DNA of 64,000 nucleotides from Suilimivivens sp964614185 (GCA_964614185.1 CAZTKJ010000011.1:1-64000); one strand, 5' to 3'; positions 41,651 to 50,675 are shown, counted from the first letter of the stretch. A program made the numbers and translations. The notes: a model not told the origin generated them from the sequence alone.

Positions 41651-43519
41651 CTATAATTTCTTCACAAACAGAGCCCTTATGGCATTTAATACGGCAATTA
41701 CCATAACTCCTACGTCTGCAAAAATAGCAAGCCACATATTGGCAATACCCAGCGCTCCCAGAATCAGGCAGATTATCTTCACGCCTATGGCAAAGTATAT
41801 ATTCTCGTATACTATACGGATACATTTTCGTGAAATTTTAATGGCTTTTGCAATCTTGCGGGGGTCATCATCCATCAATACCACGTCTGCTGCCTCAATA
41901 GCCGCATCAGACCCTAATGCTCCCATGGCAATACCTATATCCGCTCTGGACAAAACAGGCGCATCATTGATTCCGTCTCCTACAAAGGCAAGCTTTTGGC
42001 TTTGGCTTTTCTTTGCAAGGATCTCTTCTACCTTAGCCACCTTATCTTCCGGAAGCAATTCGCTGTATACTTCTCCGATTCCAAGCTCTGAAGCCACCTG
42101 ATCAGCAACCTTTTTCATATCGCCGGTCAGCATCACCGTATTATTTACCCCGGCTCTTTTCAGTTCACGGATGGCGTCTTTGGCTCCCTCTTTTAGTGCA
42201 TCGGAAATAACAATATGTCCGGCATAGGCTCCGTTAAGGGCTAAATGCACCATGGTTCCCGGCTGGTGGCATTCCTGATATTCAACGCCTATCTGCTTCA
42301 TCAGTTTACCGTTGCCGGCTGCCACCGATACTCCGTCTACCACTGCCATAACGCCATTGCCGCTGATTTCCTGGACATCTGATACTCTGTTCTTGTTGAC
42401 TTCTTTTCCATATGCCTTCTGAAGGCTTTTGCTGATGGGGTGTGAGGAAAAGCTTTCGGCATAGGCTGCATATTCCAGCAGTTTTTCTTCCGGTATCTCA
42501 TTGTGATGTATGCCGCTTACCTCAAATACTCCCCGGGTCATGGTTCCTGTCTTGTCAAATACCACATATTTGGTTCTGGAAAGTGTTTCCAGATAATTGG
42601 AGCCTTTGATCAATATTCCCTCTTTACTGGCTCCTCCTATCCCTGCAAAAAAACTTAAGGGAATGCTGATAACCAGTGCGCAGGGACAACTGATGACCAG
42701 AAAGGTCAACGCTCTGTAGATCCACTCTCCCCACTGCGGATCAGCTCTCATGATCAGTATCTGCCAAAGAGGCGGCAGTATTGCAAGGGCTGCTGCCCCA
42801 TAGCAGACTGCCGGAGTATATACTCTGGCAAATTTGGAAATAAAGTTCTCGGATTTTGATTTCTTGGAACTGGAATTTTCTACTAAATCAAGAATTTTGG
42901 AAACCGTGGATTCCCCAAATTCTTTGGTGGTCTGAATCTTCAGGACACCTGTCATATTAATGCATCCACTGATGACTTCATCTGAAACTCCCGCTTCACG
43001 AGGAATACTTTCTCCTGTAAGGGCACTGGTATTGAGTGTGGTATTCCCCTCTACAATAATCCCGTCAATGGGAATCTTCTCTCCCGGCTGTACCACAATA
43101 AAACTTCCTGCTTCCACTTCATCAGGGTCTACCTTTATAAGCTGTCCGTCCTTTTCAATATTGGCATAATCCGGACGAATATCCATAAGCTCACTGATAT
43201 TCCTGCGGCTCTTTCCAACAGCATAGCTTTGAAATAATTCACCAATCTGATAAAACAGCATAACGGCTACGCCTTCCTTGTATTCCCCAAGGATAATGGC
43301 GCCTACCGTAGCAACTGCCATCAGAAAATTTTCATCAAAGACCTGCCTGTTCAAAATTCCCTTAAATGCCTTTTTCAAAATATCATATCCGATAATGAGA
43401 TAAGGGATCATAAACAATCCCAACTGGAAATATCCTTCTACAGGAAGCAGTGAAAAAACGATCATAAGTACAAGTGATACAATGATCCGTATCAACATTT
43501 TTTTCTGCTTTTTATTCAT
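41651..43519 (-). CDS. Cd/Zn/Pb-exporting P-type ATPase
   Basis: 622 residues. P1B-ATPase with the membrane metal site SCPCAL, phosphorylation motif DKTGTMTRG, TGES and GDGINDAPVL. The C-terminal membrane helices carry the pattern of zinc/cadmium pumps. It has no N-terminal metal-binding domain of its own; a separate HMA protein is encoded 12 bases upstream. GAGGAAAG precedes the ATG. Confidence 0.93.
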   Translation of the reverse strand: MNKKQKKMLIRIIVSLVLMIVFSLLPVEGYFQLGLFMIPYLIIGYDILKKAFKGILNRQVFDENFLMAVATVGAIILGEYKEGVAVMLFYQIGELFQSYAVGKSRRNISELMDIRPDYANIEKDGQLIKVDPDEVEAGSFIVVQPGEKIPIDGIIVEGNTTLNTSALTGESIPREAGVSDEVISGCINMTGVLKIQTTKEFGESTVSKILDLVENSSSKKSKSENFISKFARVYTPAVCYGAAALAILPPLWQILIMRADPQWGEWIYRALTFLVISCPCALVISIPLSFFAGIGGASKEGILIKGSNYLETLSRTKYVVFDKTGTMTRGVFEVSGIHHNEIPEEKLLEYAAYAESFSSHPISKSLQKAYGKEVNKNRVSDVQEISGNGVMAVVDGVSVAAGNGKLMKQIGVEYQECHQPGTMVHLALNGAYAGHIVISDALKEGAKDAIRELKRAGVNNTVMLTGDMKKVADQVASELGIGEVYSELLPEDKVAKVEEILAKKSQSQKLAFVGDGINDAPVLSRADIGIAMGALGSDAAIEAADVVLMDDDPRKIAKAIKISRKCIRIVYENIYFAIGVKIICLILGALGIANMWLAIFADVGVMVIAVLNAIRALFVKKL

Positions 43520-43531
43520 GACTTCTTTCCT

Positions 43532-43753
43532 CTATTTTAAAAAGATTTCACAATCATCTTCAACCTTTTTACAGTTCTTTAAGACTTCCTGCATAACTGT
43601 TAAAGGCTCATAACCCTCTTCAAATTCTACAATCATCTTTAAGGCCATAAAATTAACGGTTGCATCCTTTACCCCTTTTGTTTTCTGTGCGGCTTCTTCC
43701 ATCTTGTTAGCACAGTTTGCACAATCCACATCGATTTTGTATGTTTTTTTCAT
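43532..43753 (-). CDS. Stand-alone heavy-metal-associated (HMA) domain protein
   Basis: 73 residues, ferredoxin-like HMA fold with the metal site DCANCANKMEEAAQKTKGV. The acidic DCxxC form is typical of Zn/Cd pump domains rather than copper chaperones (MxCxxC). It probably supplies metal to the ATPase downstream, which lacks such a domain. Start at 43753 after GGAGG. Confidence 0.9.
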   Translation of the reverse strand: MKKTYKIDVDCANCANKMEEAAQKTKGVKDATVNFMALKMIVEFEEGYEPLTVMQEVLKNCKKVEDDCEIFLK

Positions 43754-43809
43754 ATCTTCCTCCATTCCAAAATATTCTATTGAATATCCTGCATAATTTT
43801 ATTCTCTTT

Positions 43810-43831
43810 CATATGAACAATTATTCATATG
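43810..43831. promoter_or_regulatory. Operator for the ArsR-type sensor
   Basis: CATATGAACAATTATTCATATG, a 22-bp palindrome with 10 of 11 pairs, of the ATATGAAC...TTCATAT class bound by SmtB/CzrA/CadC proteins. It lies just downstream of the -10 box. Confidence 0.85.
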
Positions 43832-43840
43832 TTTGATTTT

Positions 43841-43868
43841 ATTATACCACCCTTCCTCTTTCTGTCAA
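43841..43868 (-). promoter_or_regulatory. Promoter of the Cd/Zn efflux operon
   Basis: On the minus strand TTGACA (43863-43868), 16-base spacer, TATAAT (43841-43846). The ArsR-type palindrome follows about 10 bases later. Confidence 0.85.
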
Positions 43869-43943
43869 GCAGAAATTTAAAAAATTATACATATGATTAT
43901 AGTAAAACAGAGGACATTGACTATGAGATTTTTGCCAAAAAAA

Positions 43944-44103
43944 ATGGGCAGATCGCAAAAAAAATTGTGTCAGACGATTTTGCACGATGCAGATGAGATT
44001 CAAAAATCGTGGAAGCCTTTGCTGAACACGATTTTCGCTTTCAGAAGCTCATCGGAATGATTCGTGCAATTGAGTTGACACAATTCTTTTGCGTATCTGC
44101 CAT
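43944..44103. repeat. 160-base long stem-loop between the two metal operons
   Basis: Outer arms of about 54 bases (43944-43997 and 44048-44103) pair with a few mismatches and gaps. Inside is a second hairpin (AAAATCGTG 44003-44011 / CACGATTTT 44027-44035). On the minus strand the structure is followed by eight T (complement of 43937-43944), so it could be an oversized terminator of the csoR-copA operon or a small mobile inverted-repeat element. It fills most of the 358-base gap between the HMA and copA genes. Confidence 0.75.
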
Positions 44104-44124
44104 TATCAATTCTAATTCTAATTC

Positions 44125-44334
44125 TTATTGAATATCCAAAACCTTATAATCCTGATCCTCTACTGTTTTTTTCAGGATTTCGTTGTCAATATCAGCATTC
44201 AATGACAAAATTGCTGTCCCCTCCTCATGGCTTACTGCGGCGCTGCCAACCTGGGGAAGCTCTTCTAAGCATTTCTTAACTCTTGCTTCGCAGTGTCCAC
44301 ACATCATACCTTCGATTTTCATTGTTTTTTCCAT
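44125..44334 (-). CDS. Possible separately translated CopZ chaperone inside copA
   Basis: Within the copA frame, GAGGG at 44342-44346 stands seven bases before an ATG at 44334. Translation from here would give a 69-residue Cu chaperone with MxCxxC (GMMCGHC). The ribosome-site bases code for the linker residues Glu-Glu-Gly. Whether the internal start is used is not known. Confidence 0.45.
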   Translation of the reverse strand: MEKTMKIEGMMCGHCEARVKKCLEELPQVGSAAVSHEEGTAILSLNADIDNEILKKTVEDQDYKVLDIQ

Positions 44335-46650
44335 GTTTTTTCCCTCTTCTTTCTTATTTTGATTTTTATTTTTGATTTTTTTATCTCTTTTCGTATCATA
44401 GATCTGACACAGGTTCAGACGCAGCGCATTGGTTACTACGCAGAAACTGGACAGGCTCATGGCTGCTGCGCCAAACATGGGATTTAATTCCAGATGGAAA
44501 ACAGGAATCCATAAGCCTGCTGCCAGGGGAATGCCTATTACATTATAAAAGAATGCCCAAAACAGATTTTCATGAATATTACGCAGCGTTGCCCGGCTTA
44601 ACCTGATAGCTGCCGGTACATCCCTAAGCCTGCTCTTCATTAGTACTATATCTGCCGCATCAATAGCTATATCCGTACCTGCCCCGATTGCAATGCCGAT
44701 ATCTGCTCTTGTCAATGCCGGCGCATCATTGATTCCATCGCCTACCATGGCCACCTTGCCCTGCTTCTTTAAGGATCTGATCACGCTTTCCTTACCTTCA
44801 GGAAGCACCCCCGCTATTACTTCATCTACACCGGCCTGCATTCCTACTGCTCTTGCTGTCCGTTCATTATCACCTGTCAGCATGACCACACGGATACCCA
44901 TATCCTGCAATTCTCCTATAGCTTTGGAACTGTCCGGTTTGATTACGTCTGCAACTGCAATAATTCCTAAAAGTTCTTCTCCTTTTGCAAAGAAAAGAGG
45001 CGTTTTTCCTTCTTCCGAAAGTTTTTCTGACCGGGACTTGACCTCATCAGAAATCTGTACCTTACTATTGACAAAGGGATAATTTCCACCTATAAGCTCC
45101 ATTCCCTGAAAAATACCCTGAAGTCCGTTGCCGGGAAGGGCCTTAAACTCATCTGTCTCGGCCTCCTGTATCCCTTCTTCTTTTGCATACGCGGTTATGG
45201 CCTTTGAAAGGGGATGCTCACTTCTGCTTTCCAGTGCATTTGCATAAAAGATCAAATCCTCTTTTAAGATCTTGCCTGTGGGAATAATATCTGTCACCGT
45301 AGGTTCCCCACTTGTAATGGTGCCGGTTTTATCCAAAGCTACAATGTTGGTTTTTCCTGCTTCTTCCAGCGAAACTGCCGTTTTAAACATGATACCGTTT
45401 TTGGCGCCCATGCCGCTTCCTACCATAATTGCCACCGGGGTTGCAAGGCCAAGGGCACAGGGACAGCTGATGACCAGTACAGAAATTCCTCTTGCCAGCG
45501 CAAAACCCATGCTTTCTCCCACCAGAAGCCATACAAATAATGTGATTACCGCAATAGTAATCACTGCCGGCACAAATACTCCCGATACTCTGTCGGCCAC
45601 CTTGGCAATAGGAGCCTTGGTGGCTGCTGCATCGCTTACCATACGGATGATCTGTGACAAAGCAGTGTCTTCTCCTACTCTGACTGCCTCACATTTCAAG
45701 AATCCCGACTGATTTAAGGTAGCTGCCGATACATGATCTCCTGCTGCCTTATCTACAGGGATGCTTTCTCCTGTAAGGGCTGCTTCGTTTACAGCGCTGT
45801 TTCCCTCCAGTACGATACCATCCACCGGAATGTTCTCACCGGGACGTACTACAAAAATGTCTCCTTTGTTTACTTCTTCAATAGCTACTTCCGTTTCTAT
45901 TCCTTCTCTATATACTGTTGCCCTTTTAGGCGCCAGCTTTATCAAACTTTTCAGAGCATCTGTGGTTTTCCCTTTGGAACGGGCCTCCAGCATTTTCCCT
46001 ACTGTAATAAGTGTCAGGATCATGGCTGCCGATTCAAAATAAAACTCATGCATGTACTCCATGACCATGTGACCATCTCCCCTGACCTGGGCCTCTGTCA
46101 TGGCAAACAGTGCATAAGTGCTGTAAACGAAAGCAGCACTTGCTCCTAACGCTACCAGTGTGTCCATGTTAGGCGCTCTGTGCCAAAGACTTTTAAAGCC
46201 GCTGACAAAGAATTTCTGGTTGATTACCATAACGATCACGGTCAAAAGCAGCTGGATAAGTCCCATAGCTATATGATTCTGGGACAGTCTTTGGGGAAGG
46301 GGCCAGTTCCACATCATATGTCCCATGGAAATATACATAAGCGCCGCCAGAAAAACAAGAGAAGCGGCCAGTCTTCTTTTAAGCAGCGGTGTTTCTCTGT
46401 CCTTTAGCATATCTTCCTGGCTGTCAGCGCTTAAATTTTCCCTGCTTTTTCTGTCCTTTAATGCTGCTTTATATCCTGCCTTTTCTACTGCCTTTATGAT
46501 TTCCGATGAGGATGCTGTTCCCTCAACTCCCATAGAATTTGTTAAAAGACTGACAGAACAGGATGTCACACCCTGCAGGTTAGACACCGCCTTTTCCACT
46601 CTGGCGCTGCAGGCAGCACAGCTCATACCGGTTACTGTATATTGTTCCAT
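44125..46650 (-). CDS. copA: Cu+-exporting P-type ATPase with fused C-terminal CopZ domain
   Basis: 841 residues. N-terminal HMA domain with GMSCAACSARV (residues 8-18), eight membrane helices, TGES, SCPCAL copper site, DKTGTITSG and GDGINDAPAL. It exports Cu+. The final 70 residues are a second complete HMA domain (IEGMMCGHCEARVKKCL), joined by a low-complexity Lys/Asn linker (KKIKNKNQNKKEEGKN). Most Firmicutes encode this last part as a separate chaperone, CopZ. The gene follows csoR by 14 bases and has AGGAGG before its ATG. Confidence 0.95.
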   Translation of the reverse strand: MEQYTVTGMSCAACSARVEKAVSNLQGVTSCSVSLLTNSMGVEGTASSSEIIKAVEKAGYKAALKDRKSRENLSADSQEDMLKDRETPLLKRRLAASLVFLAALMYISMGHMMWNWPLPQRLSQNHIAMGLIQLLLTVIVMVINQKFFVSGFKSLWHRAPNMDTLVALGASAAFVYSTYALFAMTEAQVRGDGHMVMEYMHEFYFESAAMILTLITVGKMLEARSKGKTTDALKSLIKLAPKRATVYREGIETEVAIEEVNKGDIFVVRPGENIPVDGIVLEGNSAVNEAALTGESIPVDKAAGDHVSAATLNQSGFLKCEAVRVGEDTALSQIIRMVSDAAATKAPIAKVADRVSGVFVPAVITIAVITLFVWLLVGESMGFALARGISVLVISCPCALGLATPVAIMVGSGMGAKNGIMFKTAVSLEEAGKTNIVALDKTGTITSGEPTVTDIIPTGKILKEDLIFYANALESRSEHPLSKAITAYAKEEGIQEAETDEFKALPGNGLQGIFQGMELIGGNYPFVNSKVQISDEVKSRSEKLSEEGKTPLFFAKGEELLGIIAVADVIKPDSSKAIGELQDMGIRVVMLTGDNERTARAVGMQAGVDEVIAGVLPEGKESVIRSLKKQGKVAMVGDGINDAPALTRADIGIAIGAGTDIAIDAADIVLMKSRLRDVPAAIRLSRATLRNIHENLFWAFFYNVIGIPLAAGLWIPVFHLELNPMFGAAAMSLSSFCVVTNALRLNLCQIYDTKRDKKIKNKNQNKKEEGKNMEKTMKIEGMMCGHCEARVKKCLEELPQVGSAAVSHEEGTAILSLNADIDNEILKKTVEDQDYKVLDIQ

Positions 46651-46664
46651 GAATACCTCCTTTT

Positions 46665-46970
46665 CTATCCCATAAGCTTCTGCAAAGCTGTAAGGAGTTC
46701 CTCTACCGTTTCTTCTTTTCCGTCTTTAATATCCTGAACAACACAAGTCTTTATATGATTTGCAAGCAGAACCTTATTAAAACTGTTCAGGGCAGCATGG
46801 ACCGCCGCTACCTGTGTCAGAATATCAATGCAGTAAGCATCTTTCTCTACCATGCCTCTGATTCCCCGTATTTGACCTTCCATACGGTTCAGACGATGAA
46901 TCAGATCCTTATATTCCTTTTCCGAGCGTTCTTTTGTTTTATGACAACTGCATTCTGTTTCTCTGGTCAT
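46665..46970 (-). CDS. csoR: Copper-sensing repressor CsoR
   Basis: 101 residues, four-helix DUF156 family. The Cu+ ligands are Cys47 (DAYCIDIL), His72 and Cys76 (NHIKTC), the CsoR set. RLNRMEGQIRGIRGMVE is the family signature. The N-terminus has an extra CSCH motif. The start at 46970 has GAGGG upstream; longer frames to 47045 read through the promoter and are not real. It controls itself and copA through the operator at 47020-47040. Confidence 0.94.
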   Translation of the reverse strand: MTRETECSCHKTKERSEKEYKDLIHRLNRMEGQIRGIRGMVEKDAYCIDILTQVAAVHAALNSFNKVLLANHIKTCVVQDIKDGKEETVEELLTALQKLMG

Positions 46971-47016
46971 AGTTTGTTCCCTCACATTTGACAGACTGTT
47001 GGTGACTTTCGAAATT

Positions 47017-47045
47017 ATTATATACCCCATGGGGGTATATTGCAA
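47017..47045 (-). promoter_or_regulatory. csoR-copA promoter with CsoR operator in the spacer
   Basis: On the minus strand TTGCAA (47040-47045), 17-base spacer, TATAAT (47017-47022). The spacer is filled by the palindrome TATACCCC-CATGG-GGTATA (47020-47040), the classic CsoR box. Apo-CsoR would cover both promoter elements. Confidence 0.92.
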
Positions 47046-47067
47046 GAGAGTATATGATTATTTTTCT

Positions 47068-47106
47068 CAAAAAAAATAGTAAGATACATTTTTCATGTAT
47101 CTTACT
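47068..47106 (-). terminator. Terminator of the HPt gene
   Basis: A perfect 12-bp stem (47078-47089 and 47095-47106) with a 5-base loop, followed on the minus strand by eight T. Confidence 0.92.
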
Positions 47107-47174
47107 ACATTTCCTATTAACATAAGAACGGTCTGCAAAGCGCATCGTCCGTTATTTAGTGCCGGCATCCCGGC

Positions 47175-47528
47175 CTATTGTGCATACTTTTCTATACACT
47201 CTATGATTTTCTTCTGAATAGGAAGAATTTCTGCAAGTTTTTCTTTTGCTTTTTCCGGATTATTTGCCCTGAGCTGGGTAACGATTTCCGTATAAGCAGT
47301 ATAAAGAGGGGTAAGTGACAGATTACCGGTTACGCCTTTTAATGTATGTGCATTTGTAAGGGCCTTATCCAAATCTCCCGATTCAAAGTGAGGCATTACT
47401 TCCAGGTCCGCCACTGTCACATTAAATTTTTTGATCATTTTTTCGTATAATGCGGCATTGTTCATAAACCTTCCCAGACCTTCATCTGTATTCACATCCA
47501 GTTCCTTAAGATCATCTAATAAGCTCAT
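47175..47528 (-). CDS. Histidine phosphotransfer (HPt) domain protein
   Basis: 117 residues, all helical. His61 in LTNAHTLKGVTGNLSL is the phospho-accepting residue of an HPt domain. Such proteins relay phosphate between hybrid kinases and response regulators, but no hybrid kinase is in the window, so the partner lies elsewhere. AGGAGG precedes the ATG. Single-gene unit with its own terminator. Confidence 0.9.
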   Translation of the reverse strand: MSLLDDLKELDVNTDEGLGRFMNNAALYEKMIKKFNVTVADLEVMPHFESGDLDKALTNAHTLKGVTGNLSLTPLYTAYTEIVTQLRANNPEKAKEKLAEILPIQKKIIECIEKYAQ

Positions 47529-47613
47529 TTTCCTTCCTCCTGATGTTCACACCTGATGGCTATATATTATACCACATTTTCTTCGGAAAGCAATCTGTTT
47601 TTGGAATTTTCTG

Positions 47614-47751
47614 TCAATGACAATGTCCCTTGCAATGACTGCAGTCACCGCCGCATTGCAGTGACTTGCCCGCTTTCTTATCGCGGATCATGCTTCTTAC
47701 CGCCAATGCCGTAATTCCCAAAACGATCAGACCTACCACTATTGTTCCCAT
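47614..47751 (-). CDS. FeoB-associated Cys-rich membrane protein
   Basis: 45 residues: one membrane helix (about 2-18), a basic stretch, then a Cys/His-rich tail, QCGGDCSHCKGHCH. This is the pattern of the small FeoB-associated family found after feoB in clostridia. The tail may hold ferrous iron near the channel mouth (inference). AGGAG lies about 13 bases before the ATG, rather far. It is downstream of feoB by 175 bases, so expression may be lower or separate. Confidence 0.85.
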   Translation of the reverse strand: MGTIVVGLIVLGITALAVRSMIRDKKAGKSLQCGGDCSHCKGHCH

Positions 47752-47828
47752 TTTGACAAATATGCTCCTTTCCTTTCAGAATTCCCAGGGTTGGGTTGTC
47801 AAAAGTCCTGTATGATAGTTATTTAATA

Positions 47829-47863
47829 GCAGATTGTGCAAAAGAAATTCATGCGCAATCTGC
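47829..47863. repeat. Hairpin between feoB and the Cys-rich gene
   Basis: GCAGATTGTGC (47829-47839) and GCGCAATCTGC (47853-47863) pair at 10 of 11 positions with a 13-base loop. There is no T tail, so it is more likely an RNA-stability or processing structure than a full terminator. Confidence 0.55.
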
Positions 47864-47926
47864 ACAATGTCTCTCTACAAAAAAGTTTTGCAACCGCCTA
47901 CGGAATTCTCATGCTGCCATATATTT

Positions 47927-50080
47927 TTATTTTACTTTCATCAGTTTACCGGTGTCAACTTTCAATGTCTTACTTTCCTTATAAGGTCTGAAAAGGAGAT
48001 AACCGAATCCTATCAGGATCAGGAAAGCTGCCGCTGTCCATATGCCAAATGCTCCTGCACTGATCAGCGTGCCTATCTGATAGATGCAAAGCGATACAAG
48101 ATATGCCAATCCGCACTGATAACCGATTGCAAATAAGAACCATTTCACATTGTTCATTTCTCTCTTAATAGCGCCCATTGCTGCAAAGCAGGGAGCACAG
48201 AGAAGGTTGAATACCAGGAAGGAATATGCTGCCACAGCTGTCATACTGCCGGCAAGCTGCCCCCAGATTTCTTCTCCATCTTCTGCCACTTCTGCAAATC
48301 CAAAGAGAATACCAATGGTGCCTACCACATTTTCCTTTGCAATAAGGCCTGTTACTGCTGCCACTGTCATCCTCCAGTTTCCAAATCCCAAAGGAATGAA
48401 AAGCCATGAAATCAGGCCGCCAAGCTTAGCAAGAATGCTGCCGTCTAACTGCTCAGCCTCTAGCATACCAAAGGAGCCGTCTGCCCATCCAAAGCTCATC
48501 AAAAACCAAAGTACAATGGTTGACAGTAAAATAATGGTTCCTGCTTTCTTAATAAAGGACCACCCTCTTTCCCACATGCTTCTGAGCACTGCGCCGACAG
48601 TAGGCATGTGATAAGCCGGAAGTTCCATAACAAAAGGCGCCGGATTGCCTTCAAACATCTTTGTTTTCTTTAATATGATACCGGAACAGATAATTGCTGC
48701 AATCCCTATAAAATATGCGCTGGGTGCCACCCATGCCGCACCGTCAAATAACGCTCCCGCGATCAGGGCAATAATAGGAAGTTTCGCGCCGCAGGGAATA
48801 AAGGTAGTAGTCATGATGGTCATTTTCCGGTCTCTGTCATTCTCAATGGTTCTGGATGCCATTACTCCGGGAACACCGCATCCTGTACCGATCAGCATAG
48901 GGATAAATGACTTTCCTGACAAACCGAACTTACGGAAGATCCTGTCCATAATGAATGCCACACGGGCCATGTATCCACAGGATTCCAAAAATGCCAGGAA
49001 AATAAATAAAACAAGCATCTGAGGAACAAATCCCAGTACGGCTCCAACGCCTGCAATGATTCCATCCAAAATCAGTCCCTGAAGCCAGTCTGCACAATGA
49101 ACGGCTGTTAAAAGGCTCTCTACAGCAGGAGGAATGATCTCCCCAAACAATACATCATTTGTCCAGTCTGTGGCAATGGCTCCTATAGTTGTTACGGAAA
49201 CATAATACACCAGGAACATCACTACCGCAAAAATTGGCAGAGCCAGCCACCTGTTTGTTACTACCCGGTCAATTTTATCCGAAACGGTTAATTTTTTTCT
49301 ACTGCTTTTAGTTACGCATTCTCCGATAATGGAAGAAATATAAACATATCTCTCGTTGGTAATGATGCTTTCCGTATCGTCATCAAACTCCTTTTCCAAT
49401 AATCGAATCTCTGCAGACACATCAAGAACAGCTGCCATCTGCCTGGCAATCTTATCATCTCTTTCCAAAAGCTTGATGGCAAAAAATCTCTTCTGACAGT
49501 CAGGAACATCTTCTCCCAGCTTATCTTCCACTGAATCAATGGCAGATTCCACTTTGACGGCAAACTGATGGATCACAGCATCCGCCTGTTTTTTCCCTGC
49601 ATAGGCGACTGCCTTTTCTGCTGCCTTGCGGATACCTGTTCCCTTTAATGCAGAAATTTCCACCACTTCACAGCCAAGTTTCCTGCTGAGCTTATCCACA
49701 TGTATCTTATCTCCTGATTTTTCCACAAGGTCCATCATATTTACTGCCATAATTACCGGAATGCCAAGTTCCATGATCTGTGTTGACAGGTAAAGATTTC
49801 TTTCAATGTTGGTGCCGTCTACAATATTAATAATAGCATCCGGCCTTTCATTAAGCAGATAATTTCTTGCAACTACTTCCTCCAGTGTATAAGGGGACAA
49901 AGAATAAATACCCGGTAAATCTACAATAGTTACTTCTTTATTCTCTTTCCATTTTCCCTCTTTCTTTTCTACCGTAACACCCGGCCAGTTACCTACAAAC
50001 TGATTGGAACCTGTCAGTGCGTTAAACAGTGTTGTCTTACCGCAGTTGGGATTACCTGCTAAAGCAATTCTAATTGACAT
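47927..50080 (-). CDS. feoB: Ferrous iron transporter FeoB
   Basis: 717 residues. The N-terminal GTPase domain has G1 GNPNCGKTT, the switch region NWPGVTVEKKEG, G3 DLPGIYSL and G4 NMMDL. The membrane part has two Gate-type halves, including FIPMLIGTGCGVPGVMASRTI and FIPCGAKLPI. It imports Fe2+. The start at 50080 has AGGAGG upstream, which excludes the longer frame to 50119. Confidence 0.96.
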   Translation of the reverse strand: MSIRIALAGNPNCGKTTLFNALTGSNQFVGNWPGVTVEKKEGKWKENKEVTIVDLPGIYSLSPYTLEEVVARNYLLNERPDAIINIVDGTNIERNLYLSTQIMELGIPVIMAVNMMDLVEKSGDKIHVDKLSRKLGCEVVEISALKGTGIRKAAEKAVAYAGKKQADAVIHQFAVKVESAIDSVEDKLGEDVPDCQKRFFAIKLLERDDKIARQMAAVLDVSAEIRLLEKEFDDDTESIITNERYVYISSIIGECVTKSSRKKLTVSDKIDRVVTNRWLALPIFAVVMFLVYYVSVTTIGAIATDWTNDVLFGEIIPPAVESLLTAVHCADWLQGLILDGIIAGVGAVLGFVPQMLVLFIFLAFLESCGYMARVAFIMDRIFRKFGLSGKSFIPMLIGTGCGVPGVMASRTIENDRDRKMTIMTTTFIPCGAKLPIIALIAGALFDGAAWVAPSAYFIGIAAIICSGIILKKTKMFEGNPAPFVMELPAYHMPTVGAVLRSMWERGWSFIKKAGTIILLSTIVLWFLMSFGWADGSFGMLEAEQLDGSILAKLGGLISWLFIPLGFGNWRMTVAAVTGLIAKENVVGTIGILFGFAEVAEDGEEIWGQLAGSMTAVAAYSFLVFNLLCAPCFAAMGAIKREMNNVKWFLFAIGYQCGLAYLVSLCIYQIGTLISAGAFGIWTAAAFLILIGFGYLLFRPYKESKTLKVDTGKLMKVK

Positions 50081-50188
50081 AATCAGCCTCCTCTTTCCTT
50101 TTTTGCAGTTATTGCACATTTTCTATGAAAGTCTAAGTTATTCATAACTTCTTTTTGTTAGTTTTATCTAACCATTAATCAAAAAAAA

Positions 50189-50410
50189 TTATTCTACTTC
50201 AACCATTTGGGCATCTGCTTTCCTTAAGGACAGTTCATATCCTCTTACCGTCACTTCTACCGGGTCCCCAAGGGGCGCTACTTTCCTGACATAAATGGAA
50301 ACACCCTTGGTTATACCCATATCCATGATACGTCTTTTCACCGGTCCCTCACCGGAGAGTTTTTTAACTACCACTGTCTCTCCACAAGCAGCTTCTCGCA
50401 ATGTCTTCAT
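50189..50410 (-). CDS. feoA: FeoA-type SH3-domain protein
   Basis: 73 residues with the FeoA pattern: VKKLSGEGPVKRRIMDMGITKGVSIYVRKVAPLGDPVEVTVRGYELSLRKADAQMVEV. It is a cytoplasmic partner of FeoB. It is the second of two feoA genes in a row, 24 bases after the first. Confidence 0.92.
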   Translation of the reverse strand: MKTLREAACGETVVVKKLSGEGPVKRRIMDMGITKGVSIYVRKVAPLGDPVEVTVRGYELSLRKADAQMVEVE

Positions 50411-50434
50411 AAAATACTTCTCCTTTCTTCCGCC

Positions 50435-50644
50435 TTATACCATGATTTTATTTGCCATATCCATTCCCAGGGCAACTCTGGAATCTTTAACATTTACAAT
50501 AAGGCTGCCTCTGATCTCCGATACAACTGTAACCACTCCTCCGGCTACAAATCCCAGATTTTCAAGAAACTTTCTGGTCTCTTCTTTTCCTCCAACTTTT
50601 TTAATGACATTGGGTTCCCCTGTTTTTACCATTGATAACGGCAT
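50435..50644 (-). CDS. FeoA-type protein, divergent copy
   Basis: 69 residues. KVGGKEETRKFLENLGFVAGGVVTVVSEIRGSLIVNVKDSRVALGMDMANKIMV is the FeoA fold, but it is more divergent than the next gene. First gene of the feo operon. Two different FeoA proteins with one FeoB is common in clostridia, perhaps for regulation. Confidence 0.88.
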   Translation of the reverse strand: MPLSMVKTGEPNVIKKVGGKEETRKFLENLGFVAGGVVTVVSEIRGSLIVNVKDSRVALGMDMANKIMV

Positions 50645-50675
50645 ATACTCATCCTCTTTCTTTTGTCTTTATATG

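Noticed and set aside
44104..44124. Tandem TCTAAT repeats next to the long stem-loop as a CRISPR-like or VNTR array
   Set aside because: Only about three short copies with no spacers; too small to be meaningful.
47829..47863. Terminator after feoB
   Set aside because: The hairpin lacks a T run and lies more than 60 bases from the stop, so it is listed only as a hairpin.
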